Assembly: GCA_001028025.1 (NCBI GenBank)
Contig: LDAQ01000039.1
Span: forward strand, 1-42,075
Reading direction: 5' to 3'
DNA length: 42,075 nt
Origin: Faecalicatena fissicatena
GTDB lineage: Bacteria > Bacillota > Clostridia > Lachnospirales > Lachnospiraceae
Below the pieces are notes generated by a model, which saw only the letters and a program-made list of their open reading frames with translations, was not told the DNA's origin and ran no database searches. The position numbers and the translations under genes are program-made. Positions 34,201-41,807 of this stretch are shown in pieces; the stretch's first letter is position 1, and each line of letters opens with the position of its first letter.

Positions 34201-34975
34201 CATCCAGTAACTATAACCATTCCAGGGCTCATCGAATTTGACTACATCTGGATGGGTAACTCCATCTACCTTTCCATTTGCAGTAAAGCTTGGGACATCG
34301 AGAGGATCATCCGAATGTTCCATAGCAACAGCTTCCTTCTCCACCAGGGCCCAAGCCTCAATTTCTATATAATGCCCCCCCCTTCTTCCATGGCCTGTCA
34401 TTACCGTTGTTTAAGACACGGATATAGCGGGCATTTCTGGGTTCAAAAGTAATTTCTTTTCCCTCTGCACTTTCTGCGTATTCTTCATCGGTACCTGCAC
34501 CAAAGCCAAAAAAATTATCTGCATCAGAATTATAAACGATATCTTCTGTAGTAAAATTTTCATCTTCGGAAACAAATACAATGGTATCAAAGTATATCCT
34601 TTCATCGTCATAGTATCTCCACATATTGACTTTTTCCACGGGATAAGTATCCTCCAGATCCACTTGAATATAGTATGGATTCTCTGGATTTTGGGCAACA
34701 TCATGCCCTATTTCATAGAAATTATATGCACTTGCACCTGTGGCAGCTTGATGGTTCCCATCAGTCACAACTGAAGAGCTTGTATCCAAATTGGGATTTA
34801 CACCCGTTACAGTCTTTCCCAATGCTACGTTTTGCAGCTCTGTAATTATTTCGTTCGCCTCAACTGTAAGCTCTTTGGTTCCCGTTACGAGGCCAGATAC
34901 TAGAATCCCCACTGCCAAGAGAACAGAAAGAAATTTTTTTAAAGTTCCAGATATCTTGCTTAACATTTTTCTCAT
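31285..34975 (-). CDS. Sortase-anchored GH98-like glycoside hydrolase, frame broken at an 8-G run
   Basis: Two frames form one gene. Frame 1 (34358-34975, 205 residues) has a signal peptide and an F5/8-type carbohydrate-binding domain running to RYIRVLNNGNDRPWKKGG. Frame 2 continues the same domain as GGHYIEIEAWAL and reaches a stop at 31285. Removing one G from the run gives 1229 residues without interruption. Later parts are an NPCBM-like domain (FKFVGTAFSWFGQKDSNF), an Ig-like domain, a GH98-like catalytic domain (PLLLVPVYG, MEIHLGGLIG, KGFMITENYW, YVIWSEHE), a FIVAR helix, the anchor APKTGD, a membrane segment and a KKISSKRH tail. GH98 enzymes release A/B blood-group trisaccharides. The family call is from memory of motifs. 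ATG 34975 is close to its GGAGG site; Met4 is an alternative. Confidence 0.72.
34375..34382 (-). repeat. Homopolymer run of eight G inside the GH98-like gene
   Basis: On the coding strand GAAGAA is followed by eight G and CATTATA. Eight G puts a TGA 12 to 15 bases later; seven or ten would join the two frames. Such runs change length by slipped-strand replication and are also error-prone in sequencing. Confidence 0.85.
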
Positions 34976-35188
34976 TTACCTCCAGTAAGATTTAGATGAT
35001 CAACCATAATGTATATTATAGAAATCCCATATAAAAAAGTACATATGCTTTTTTATTTTGTTTATACTATTTTTTTACTAAATTTTTTATCAGTTTCAGG
35101 CCGATTAATACACATCAACAATACACTCAAAAGAATCTATTTACTGAAAACGCCCCCTCGTTCTTGTTCTGGTGGATAACTTAGTGTA
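34976..35188 (-). promoter_or_regulatory. Upstream region of the GH98-like gene
   Basis: A minus-strand TATAAT (35015-35020) is present with a poor -35 (TGTACT at 35038-35043, 17-base spacing), as expected for a promoter that needs an activator. The rest is AT-rich, with no gene seen. Confidence 0.45.
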
Positions 35189-35236
35189 CAAAAAAGAGGA
35201 CCAAAACAACTATACTTAAGTTACATTTAGTCCTCT
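35189..35236 (-). terminator. Terminator of the response regulator gene
   Basis: On the minus strand AGAGGAC pairs with GTCCTCT, flanking a 28-base region with a weaker TAAA/TTTT extension, and is followed by a run of T. It is 71 bases after the stop codon. Confidence 0.75.
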
Positions 35237-35306
35237 GTTTAATCTCTCTAATTATTTCCAAAATCATATACAGCTTAACACATTCGAAGGATATCCTGCT
35301 AAAGAG

Positions 35307-36854
35307 TCATTCTTCTTTAAATTCTTTCGGTGAAATTCCTGTATACTTTTTAAAAAAATACGAAAAATATGTTGTATTCTCAAATCCCAGCGCTTCCGCA
35401 ACTTCATAAATCTTCATATCGGTCCTACCCAGATACTCCTTAGCCTTTTCAATCTTCTTTTCATTCATAAAATTAATAATTGTATTTCCCGTTGCTTCTT
35501 TAAATATTCTGCTTAGATAACTTAAGCTAACCCCTATGCTTCTGGAAACCTCAGATACAGTAATACATTTTTCATAATTTTCTTCTATATATTTTTCACA
35601 CTCATATACTATAATGTTCTTTTTACTCACAGCTACTGCAATATATTTCGTTGTCACACCAATAACTTTTTCCAGAATCTCCGTATATTCACTTACATGC
35701 CTGCATTGATATATCATTTTAGAAAAGTCTGTCTGGCCACCCATCAGATCATCCAGTGTCTTGTCAAAATCCGCCAGAACTTTCCTGCACCACGTTAATA
35801 TACTGATTCCCGAATCGAGAGCTGTGTTTGTATTCCCTTCCATTGCTTTCTGATAGGCAATCAGCTTATGGAATGCCGCCAGAGCCTCTTCTGTTTTTCC
35901 TTTTTTTATCAGGTATCGTAACTCTTCCTGATATTTATCCACCTCCGTCAAATACTTCCTGCTCTCTTTTTTATATTCTTTATAGTAGTTGATTTTGCTC
36001 TCCTCATTGAAAAAGCTTTCCCTGACCGCGTATTCTGCTTCCTCATACATTTCTTTAAGTGCTAATACGTTTTCACTCCTTTTACTGATTCCAATATATA
36101 CATACATCTTCATGAAGTTATCCATCATCTCTATAATTTGCAGGCATTTATTCTGGATCTCTTTCTGGAATGGCTCAGATACATCCCTCAGTACTACTAT
36201 ATACATATTTTTCTGTACAGCTGCACCATATACCATGTGCGTTTCAAATACCATCTTCAGAAAATTCTGCAGGCTTTTGTATGTATAATCCCTTTTTTTA
36301 TCTTCACTCATACGAAAATGAAGTGCCATAACCACATATCCACTTCCCAAGTCTAATCCGGTGCCTTCAAACTTTATCTCAATTTCATCTTTTTCATACA
36401 ACGATTCATCAAAAACAGCATTAAAAAAACTTTCTATTAAAATAGACTGATCCTGTTCCGTCTGTTTTGCTTCTTCTTCCCTTATCTGTTCTTTTGCTTT
36501 ATCAATTGCCTGGAGCAGCTCCTCAAAAGCACCGGTCTTTATTACGTAATCCACAACATCATATTTGATTCCGGACTGGGCATAAGAAAAATCCGCATAT
36601 GCCGTCAGCAAGATGACTTTCACCGGCAGTTTCTGCTCCCAGACATACTTTGCAATTTCAATGCCGTTGGCTCCCGGCATCTGAATATCCAAAATCAGTA
36701 TATCCGGTGTTATAACGTCTAACTCCCGCATTACTTCCTGACCATTGGGCGCGGAATATACAAGCTCACATTCAAGCTTGTCCCAGTCTATTAATGTCTG
36801 CATCGCCTTTCTCATAATCGGCTCATCATCTGCTACCATTACTTTATATGCCAT
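35307..36854 (-). CDS. AraC-family response regulator (YesN-like)
   Basis: A 515-residue regulator counted from MAYKVMVADDEP. The receiver has the acidic pair Asp9-Asp10, phospho-acceptor Asp56 in ILILDIQMP, Thr in LLTAYAD and Lys in DYVIKTG, where the usual Lys-Pro is Lys-Thr. A long central helical region follows, and then a double AraC helix-turn-helix (KYIEENYEKCITVSEVSRSI through AEALGFENTTYFSYFFKKYTG). The start is chosen by domain fit: GGAG abuts this ATG, but the alternative start at 36926 is not better. No histidine kinase gene is in the window. It lies between the GH98-like gene and the fucosidase/importer operon, and probably activates one or both. Confidence 0.88.
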   Translation of the reverse strand: MAYKVMVADDEPIMRKAMQTLIDWDKLECELVYSAPNGQEVMRELDVITPDILILDIQMPGANGIEIAKYVWEQKLPVKVILLTAYADFSYAQSGIKYDVVDYVIKTGAFEELLQAIDKAKEQIREEEAKQTEQDQSILIESFFNAVFDESLYEKDEIEIKFEGTGLDLGSGYVVMALHFRMSEDKKRDYTYKSLQNFLKMVFETHMVYGAAVQKNMYIVVLRDVSEPFQKEIQNKCLQIIEMMDNFMKMYVYIGISKRSENVLALKEMYEEAEYAVRESFFNEESKINYYKEYKKESRKYLTEVDKYQEELRYLIKKGKTEEALAAFHKLIAYQKAMEGNTNTALDSGISILTWCRKVLADFDKTLDDLMGGQTDFSKMIYQCRHVSEYTEILEKVIGVTTKYIAVAVSKKNIIVYECEKYIEENYEKCITVSEVSRSIGVSLSYLSRIFKEATGNTIINFMNEKKIEKAKEYLGRTDMKIYEVAEALGFENTTYFSYFFKKYTGISPKEFKEE

Positions 36855-36982
36855 CTCCGTACCAAAACCTTTCCTGATTTTAAAGCGAAAGACCCGCAGA
36901 CAATTTTCAGATATCCCTCCAAACATTTCTGCCAGGCCTTTTTGCTTACACGTAAATAAAAAACATGGTACATGTTCTTCTT

Positions 36983-37011
36983 ATTATATCATTCTAAAAT
37001 TTTGTTAGCAA
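36983..37011 (-). promoter_or_regulatory. Promoter of the response regulator
   Basis: On the minus strand TTGCTA (37006-37011), 17 bases, TATAAT (36983-36988). The -35 overlaps a perfect palindrome GCAATATTGC (37008-37017), a possible operator. Confidence 0.6.
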
Positions 37012-37033
37012 TATTGCACAAAGTCTTAAACAG

Positions 37034-38347
37034 TTATTTATCTGAAAGCTCTAATTCAAGCACATTATCTCTCGTCTCTTCTACATGAAATGAATAGTAT
37101 TCCGGATTTCCATAATTCACAAACTGGCAGTCCGGAAATTCCCTGGCTACCCATGGTGTCAGCAGCAGCATTTCGCTTCCGTCACTAAGTCTCCTTGCTT
37201 TCTTTACCCTCCCATTTACACCTGGTAAAGCGATTGCACCAATACTTTCTTCCATTACATGGGCATACAATTTATTTCCTTTTTGTGTATAACGCCCCCA
37301 CTCCGGCTTTTCAAATTCGGACATTCCACACCCGTAGATGCTGTCTGAATTTTCGTGCATCCATTCTCCCACTTCTTCCAATATCTGAAGCTGCCATTTC
37401 GGTATTTCTCCCTTTGCAGTTGGTGAAACATTAACAATCATATTACCATTTTTGCTGGTGCACTCTACTAACTTTCTGATAATCTGTGCTGCCGTTTTAT
37501 GATGCAGATCCATCGGAGTATAACCCCAGTTGTTGTTCAGTGTAAAACATGCCTCCCATGGGATCTCCTGCCCTGAAGGTGTCTTAAGTCCCTTCGGAGG
37601 TATAATCATCTCGGGGCATGCAAAATCTCCGGAAAAGATTGTAGGCTGGTCTGTCATAACCGAGCCATAAGATTCGCCATTTGCTTCCAGCCTGCCATTC
37701 ATGACAATATCCGGCTGCAATTCCCGGATCATGCGGATCAGTTCTGTACCGCCCCAGTCTTCCCCCAGATGCCCTTCATAAGAGAAATCAAACCAGAGCA
37801 GATCTATCCTGCCATAATTGGTCAGCAGTTCTCTTACCTGATTGTGCATATAGGTCAGATACTTATTGAAGTCTCTTTTCTCATCCCTGATTTCTTCATT
37901 ATTTCTATCCGGATGATACATATCACCGTAAGCCGGATATTCCGGATGATGCCAGTCCAGAAGTGAATAATAAAATCCAACCTTTAATCCCTCAGCCCGG
38001 AATGCGTCTGCAAACTCTTTTACAAGATCTCTCCCACATTTTGTATTTGTACTCTTATAATCCGTGTACTGACTGTCAAACAGACAGAACCCTTCATGAT
38101 GCTTTGTCGTGAGAACGGCATATTTCATTCCTGCATCTTTAGCTGCTTTTGCCCACTTTTTCGGGTCATAATGAACAGGGTTCCATTCATCAAAATATTT
38201 TTCATATTCACTCTGGTTGATCTCTTCGTCTCCCAGTCCCCATTCTCCACGTCCTGGAATTGCATATAATCCCCAATGGATAAACATTCCGAATCTGTCT
38301 TGCATAAACCATTTTGTCCGTTTTTTTCTTTCTTCAAATATATTCAT
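37034..38347 (-). CDS. Alpha-L-fucosidase (GH29)
   Basis: A 437-residue GH29 enzyme without a signal peptide, so it acts on imported oligosaccharides. N-terminal family segments are WFMQDRFGMFIHWGLYAIPGR, LTTKHHEGFCLFDSQYT and GFYYSLLDWHHPEYP. The nucleophile Asp is in IDLLWFDFSYE. Later segments are PDIVMNGRLE and the NMIVNVSPTAKGEIP C-terminal edge. It releases alpha-linked L-fucose by a retaining mechanism. AAGGGGA precedes the ATG at 38347. It is the last gene of the importer operon, 81 bases after permease G; this gap has no terminator. With the GH98-like surface enzyme it suggests use of fucosylated host glycans. Confidence 0.92.
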   Translation of the reverse strand: MNIFEERKKRTKWFMQDRFGMFIHWGLYAIPGRGEWGLGDEEINQSEYEKYFDEWNPVHYDPKKWAKAAKDAGMKYAVLTTKHHEGFCLFDSQYTDYKSTNTKCGRDLVKEFADAFRAEGLKVGFYYSLLDWHHPEYPAYGDMYHPDRNNEEIRDEKRDFNKYLTYMHNQVRELLTNYGRIDLLWFDFSYEGHLGEDWGGTELIRMIRELQPDIVMNGRLEANGESYGSVMTDQPTIFSGDFACPEMIIPPKGLKTPSGQEIPWEACFTLNNNWGYTPMDLHHKTAAQIIRKLVECTSKNGNMIVNVSPTAKGEIPKWQLQILEEVGEWMHENSDSIYGCGMSEFEKPEWGRYTQKGNKLYAHVMEESIGAIALPGVNGRVKKARRLSDGSEMLLLTPWVAREFPDCQFVNYGNPEYYSFHVEETRDNVLELELSDK

Positions 38348-38428
38348 TCTGTATCCCCTTTTTTAATAAATTCATAAATCTTTGTCATTCTTGTACCATA
38401 ATGAGTTTTGCCCAGTTTCCCTGGCATA

Positions 38429-39271
38429 CTACCCTTTCACCGCTCCTGCAGTAAGTGACTTTACAAATGTTTCTGACAGCAGGCAAAATACAATAATCGT
38501 AGGAACTACCGCTACGATAATTGCAGAAAACATTCCATTCAGGTTTTTAGAGTAAGCAGACGTAAACTGCCCCAGAAGAGCCGGTATGGTCATTTTCTCC
38601 GGGGACTTCAAAAGAATGGATGCAAAGTAAAACTCATTCCAGTTATTTAAGAATGCTAAAATTGCTGCCGTTGAAAGTCCCGGCTTTGCTATCGGAACGA
38701 TAATCCGAAAAAACGTGCCGAAATAACCGCATCCATCGACTCTTGCAGCCTCTTCCATTTCTTTTGGAATCGAGGCAAAATAACTGTGCAGTATGAAATA
38801 AGTCACGGCAATCCCCAGACCAGAATACACGATGATAACACCCAGCCTCGTATCCTTTAACCCCAGATCACCCAAAAGCCTGTATATCGGGAACGAGATG
38901 GACACCGCCGGAATAAATAATGTAGTAGAAAACATCAATGTTACCAGCCCTTTTCCTTTAAACTGCATCCGGGCCACTACGTATGCTGCCATAGAAACAA
39001 CCGTAACGCTGAGAACTGTGGATATCACTGTAATTACCAGACTGTTTAAAAAATATGTCTGGATATCCAGTTCTGTAAAAATTGTAATATATCCATCAAA
39101 CACCCATTCCTTGGGCAGTCCCAGCCCGCCCGGCTTTTCCTTAAACGAGGAGATAAACACCCATAATATGGGATATATGGAGATAAAAGCTACTATCAGC
39201 ATAACAAAATATCTGAATATCTTTTCCAATACCGTTCCGCTCTCCGGACGTTCTTTTACTTTTTTCCGCAT
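38429..39271 (-). CDS. Sugar ABC importer permease (MalG-like)
   Basis: A 280-residue BPD_transp_1 permease with six membrane segments. It starts near FVMLIVAFISIYPILWVFISS and has the EAA loop EMEEAARVDGCGYFGTFFRIIVPIAKPG. The C-terminus FVKSLTAGAVKG is typical of the CUT1 MalG family. It follows the MalF-like permease by 5 bases. It imports an oligosaccharide with the partner proteins of this operon; the ATPase is not in the window and is probably a shared MsmK-type subunit encoded elsewhere. Confidence 0.93.
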   Translation of the reverse strand: MRKKVKERPESGTVLEKIFRYFVMLIVAFISIYPILWVFISSFKEKPGGLGLPKEWVFDGYITIFTELDIQTYFLNSLVITVISTVLSVTVVSMAAYVVARMQFKGKGLVTLMFSTTLFIPAVSISFPIYRLLGDLGLKDTRLGVIIVYSGLGIAVTYFILHSYFASIPKEMEEAARVDGCGYFGTFFRIIVPIAKPGLSTAAILAFLNNWNEFYFASILLKSPEKMTIPALLGQFTSAYSKNLNGMFSAIIVAVVPTIIVFCLLSETFVKSLTAGAVKG

Positions 39272-39276
39272 ATTTA

Positions 39277-40191
39277 CTATTCCTCCAGACCTTTCTTAAC
39301 ACTAAATATACGATAAATCATACCCACCAGTATGATACCGATCAGCATCTGAATAACCCCCGCCGCATTTGCCCGGGCAAAATTCAGCTTCAGGCTTCCC
39401 AGTGCTGTTTTGTATATGTAGTAGCTCAAACTGTATGTTGCATTATCCGGCCCGCCTCCTGTAATTAAAGCAATTTCATTATAGAGAAGGAGTCCATAAT
39501 TTGCTGCCATTACTGCAACAGTTCCTATCATCGGCTTCAGCAGCGGAAGCGTAATTTTCATATCAATCTGGAGACTGCTTGCCCCATCCACTTTTGCCGC
39601 CTCATATATTGAAGAATCAGTCGAAAATATTTGCGTCAGCAGCAGGAGGCAGGAAGAACCGCCAAAGAGAATAAATGAAAACGTAACTCCCCAAAATGCC
39701 ATGTTTTCCTCTGCCAGGACACTGACATTGCTTCCCGGTGATATGATATTGCATATTTCTGTGATAATTCCTCTGGACGGACTATACATATTAAGGAAAA
39801 TCAGTCCGATAGCAGCCGTCGAAATAATGTTGGGAATTACAAATACGTTTCTTATAAATCTCCATCCCTTATTCTTCTTAGAGAGGACCAAAGCTGTCAG
39901 AACGGAAAATGGAACCTGTATAACCAACGTTAAGACTACCCACTTCAATGAATTGATTAATGCCTGCTGAAAATTTGCATCTATTGTAAATAGCTTTTTA
40001 TAATTATCAAACATATGTGATATGCCTAAAAATTTCGGTGCTGTAAAATTTTTAGAATTCCACTCACAAAACGATGTTGCTATGATATTTAAAAGCGGAT
40101 ATGCATAAATCAGTACAAACAGCAGAATTGCCGGTGCTATAAATGCCAGAATAAAAAAGCTTTTCTTATTCCATCTTTTTCTTTTTTTCAT
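39277..40191 (-). CDS. Sugar ABC importer permease (MalF-like)
   Basis: A 304-residue BPD_transp_1 permease. The N-terminus is basic (MKKRKRWNKKSFFIL), followed by AFIAPAILLFVLIYAYPLL. The EAA loop is SSIYEAAKVDGASSLQIDMKITLPLLKPM, and the terminal membrane segment precedes a short basic tail. It is 57 bases after the binding-protein gene, with a hairpin terminator in the gap, so it is expressed by read-through at a lower level than the binding protein. Confidence 0.93.
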   Translation of the reverse strand: MKKRKRWNKKSFFILAFIAPAILLFVLIYAYPLLNIIATSFCEWNSKNFTAPKFLGISHMFDNYKKLFTIDANFQQALINSLKWVVLTLVIQVPFSVLTALVLSKKNKGWRFIRNVFVIPNIISTAAIGLIFLNMYSPSRGIITEICNIISPGSNVSVLAEENMAFWGVTFSFILFGGSSCLLLLTQIFSTDSSIYEAAKVDGASSLQIDMKITLPLLKPMIGTVAVMAANYGLLLYNEIALITGGGPDNATYSLSYYIYKTALGSLKLNFARANAAGVIQMLIGIILVGMIYRIFSVKKGLEE

Positions 40192-40206
40192 TTATCTCTC
40201 TCCCAT

Positions 40207-40239
40207 AAAAAAGGAGGCCATTTGCACTGCGGCCTCCTT
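40207..40239 (-). terminator. Terminator/attenuator between binding-protein and permease genes
   Basis: On the minus strand AAGGAGGCC pairs perfectly with GGCCTCCTT around GCAGTGCAAAT, followed by more T. It sits just after the binding-protein stop codon and probably releases most transcripts there. Confidence 0.8.
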
Positions 40240-40248
40240 CGTCTGATT

Positions 40249-41595
40249 TTATTCTAATGCCGCTTTTGCCTGATCCAGTTCTTCTGTCACCTGATCAACT
40301 GTCTTCGTACCGTCTTTTAAGCCCGCGTATTTATTTTGTATTTCACTTTCCATATCACCAAATGTATTTCCCCATCCAAGAACCTGAATATCTGCAGACT
40401 GTAACTGCTGACATGCCTCAACCAAAAGTTTTCCTTCCGGTGTCTCAACTGAACTTTGTACTTCCGTATAATCTACTGTTTTACTTGGTACCATTCCTAT
40501 GCCCTTTTCTACAATACGGGAAGCAATCTCAGGGCTGGTCATGTATTTCATGAATTCAATACAGATTTCTGTCTGTTCTTCATCTAATTTATTTGAGACT
40601 ACATAGCCGCAGCCGCCTGAGAGCAGACCTGCCTTTTTTCCGTCATCTGTTGGGAATACCGCTGGCCTTAAATTCTCAATTCCTGCTTCACAGTCTACAA
40701 ACTCTCCGGTTGCCCAAACCCCGTTAAAGAGCATTGCTGAATCTCCACTCTTGAAGTCTTCCATATACTGCGCGTCATCATCTCCGCCTGGTCCAAAGTG
40801 TGCAGAATCGATTTTTTTCAGCACGTTATTCTGAAGAAAATCCATGGTTCCTTTAAAGCTCTCATCCCCAAAACTTTCTACATTTTTTCCGTTAGCATAA
40901 AATTCACGGGATGCTTCATCTCTCTGAGAATAGCCGGCTGCAAGAAGATTGGTAGGCCATCCTGCATTTAAACTGAACGGTGATATTCCTGCAGCTGCCA
41001 GTTTATCCACAGCCGCATCAAAATCCTTCCAGGATGTCCACTTATCCGGAGTGGCTGCCCCTGCCTGTTCAAACAGTTTTTGATTGTACCAGAATCCGAC
41101 CCCTTCAATCTGTTCTCTTACTGTATAAATCTTTCCATCTTCTGTCAGGTTCTGATCATAGCATACTCCAACTCCATCCTTAAAATCTGCATCTTCATCC
41201 AGATAGGGCTTTAAATCCAGAATGGCATCTGATCCCGCTGCAACTTCTGTAATATCCCAGCCTCCAAAATCTGCAATATCATAGAAATCTCCTGAACTCA
41301 AATCATTTAGGGCTGTATTGTAGATGCCTTCTGTTCCGCTCTGGTCCGCTTTAATAACAAAGTTAAATTCATCTTTATGAGCTTCAGCAAACTCCTCATA
41401 AATCTTTCTCATCTCTGCTGCTGATGCCCATTCCGATTCATTCTGGTAAAAACCATGTGTAAATGTTACTGTCGGAAGCTCATTCTCTGCTGACTTCCCT
41501 TCTTTTTCTTTTTCACCATTCCCGCAGCCTGTAAGTGCCATCGTGCCTATCATCATACCTGCCAGAAGAATGCTGATGAACTGTTTTCTTTTCAT
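40249..41595 (-). CDS. Sugar ABC importer, substrate-binding lipoprotein (family 1)
   Basis: A 448-residue SBP_bac_1 protein. It has a lipoprotein signal with lipobox ALTGC (Cys24) and a charged linker KEKEGKSAENE. Typical CUT1 elements are DLSSGDFYDIADFGGWDI, VGFWYNQKLFEQAGAATPDKWTSW, AMLFNGVWATGEF and GCGYVVSNKLDEEQTEICIEFMKYMTSPE. AGGAGG precedes the ATG. It is the first gene of the importer-fucosidase operon. The ligand is probably an oligosaccharide; context favours a fucosylated or galactose-containing host glycan fragment. Confidence 0.93.
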   Translation of the reverse strand: MKRKQFISILLAGMMIGTMALTGCGNGEKEKEGKSAENELPTVTFTHGFYQNESEWASAAEMRKIYEEFAEAHKDEFNFVIKADQSGTEGIYNTALNDLSSGDFYDIADFGGWDITEVAAGSDAILDLKPYLDEDADFKDGVGVCYDQNLTEDGKIYTVREQIEGVGFWYNQKLFEQAGAATPDKWTSWKDFDAAVDKLAAAGISPFSLNAGWPTNLLAAGYSQRDEASREFYANGKNVESFGDESFKGTMDFLQNNVLKKIDSAHFGPGGDDDAQYMEDFKSGDSAMLFNGVWATGEFVDCEAGIENLRPAVFPTDDGKKAGLLSGGCGYVVSNKLDEEQTEICIEFMKYMTSPEIASRIVEKGIGMVPSKTVDYTEVQSSVETPEGKLLVEACQQLQSADIQVLGWGNTFGDMESEIQNKYAGLKDGTKTVDQVTEELDQAKAALE

Positions 41596-41758
41596 ATTGT
41601 TCTCCTCCTTGTGAGTTTCTTTATTTCTTAATCAAATTATAAGTTTTATCCCGGTTGTATGAAATAAACATACATGTCTATTTTCTTCGCTTTTTTGCCG
41701 CCACAGCTGTAATTTAAAAACTTTCTTTATATTTTTTGACCTGAAATTCAGAATATTA
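41596..41758 (-). promoter_or_regulatory. Upstream region of the importer-fucosidase operon
   Basis: A minus-strand TATAAT (41636-41641) lies 40 bases before the binding-protein start. The -35 region (TTTCAT/TTCATA) is poor, which fits dependence on an AraC-type activator such as the one encoded at 35307-36854. No other gene was seen. Confidence 0.5.
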
Positions 41759-41800
41759 AAAAGAGGTCAAAAAAGTGTAATCTTTTGACCTCTTTCCCTT
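41759..41800 (-). terminator. Terminator of the anchored surface protein gene
   Basis: AAAGAGGTCAAAA pairs with TTTTGACCTCTTT around about 10 bases, with a T-rich tail on the minus strand. The near-perfect symmetry means it could act on both strands. Confidence 0.75.
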
Positions 41801-41807
41801 TATACTG

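Noticed and set aside
34358..34401. Separate start at ATG 34401 for the large GH98-like frame
   Set aside because: The ATG lies inside the binding domain in the wrong frame for the first part, and it has no ribosome binding site. The two frames join by a one-base change at the G run.
31288..34452. Several long forward frames opposite the GH98-like gene
   Set aside because: Composition is that of antisense shadow (rich in Ile, His and Cys), with no ribosome binding sites or motifs.
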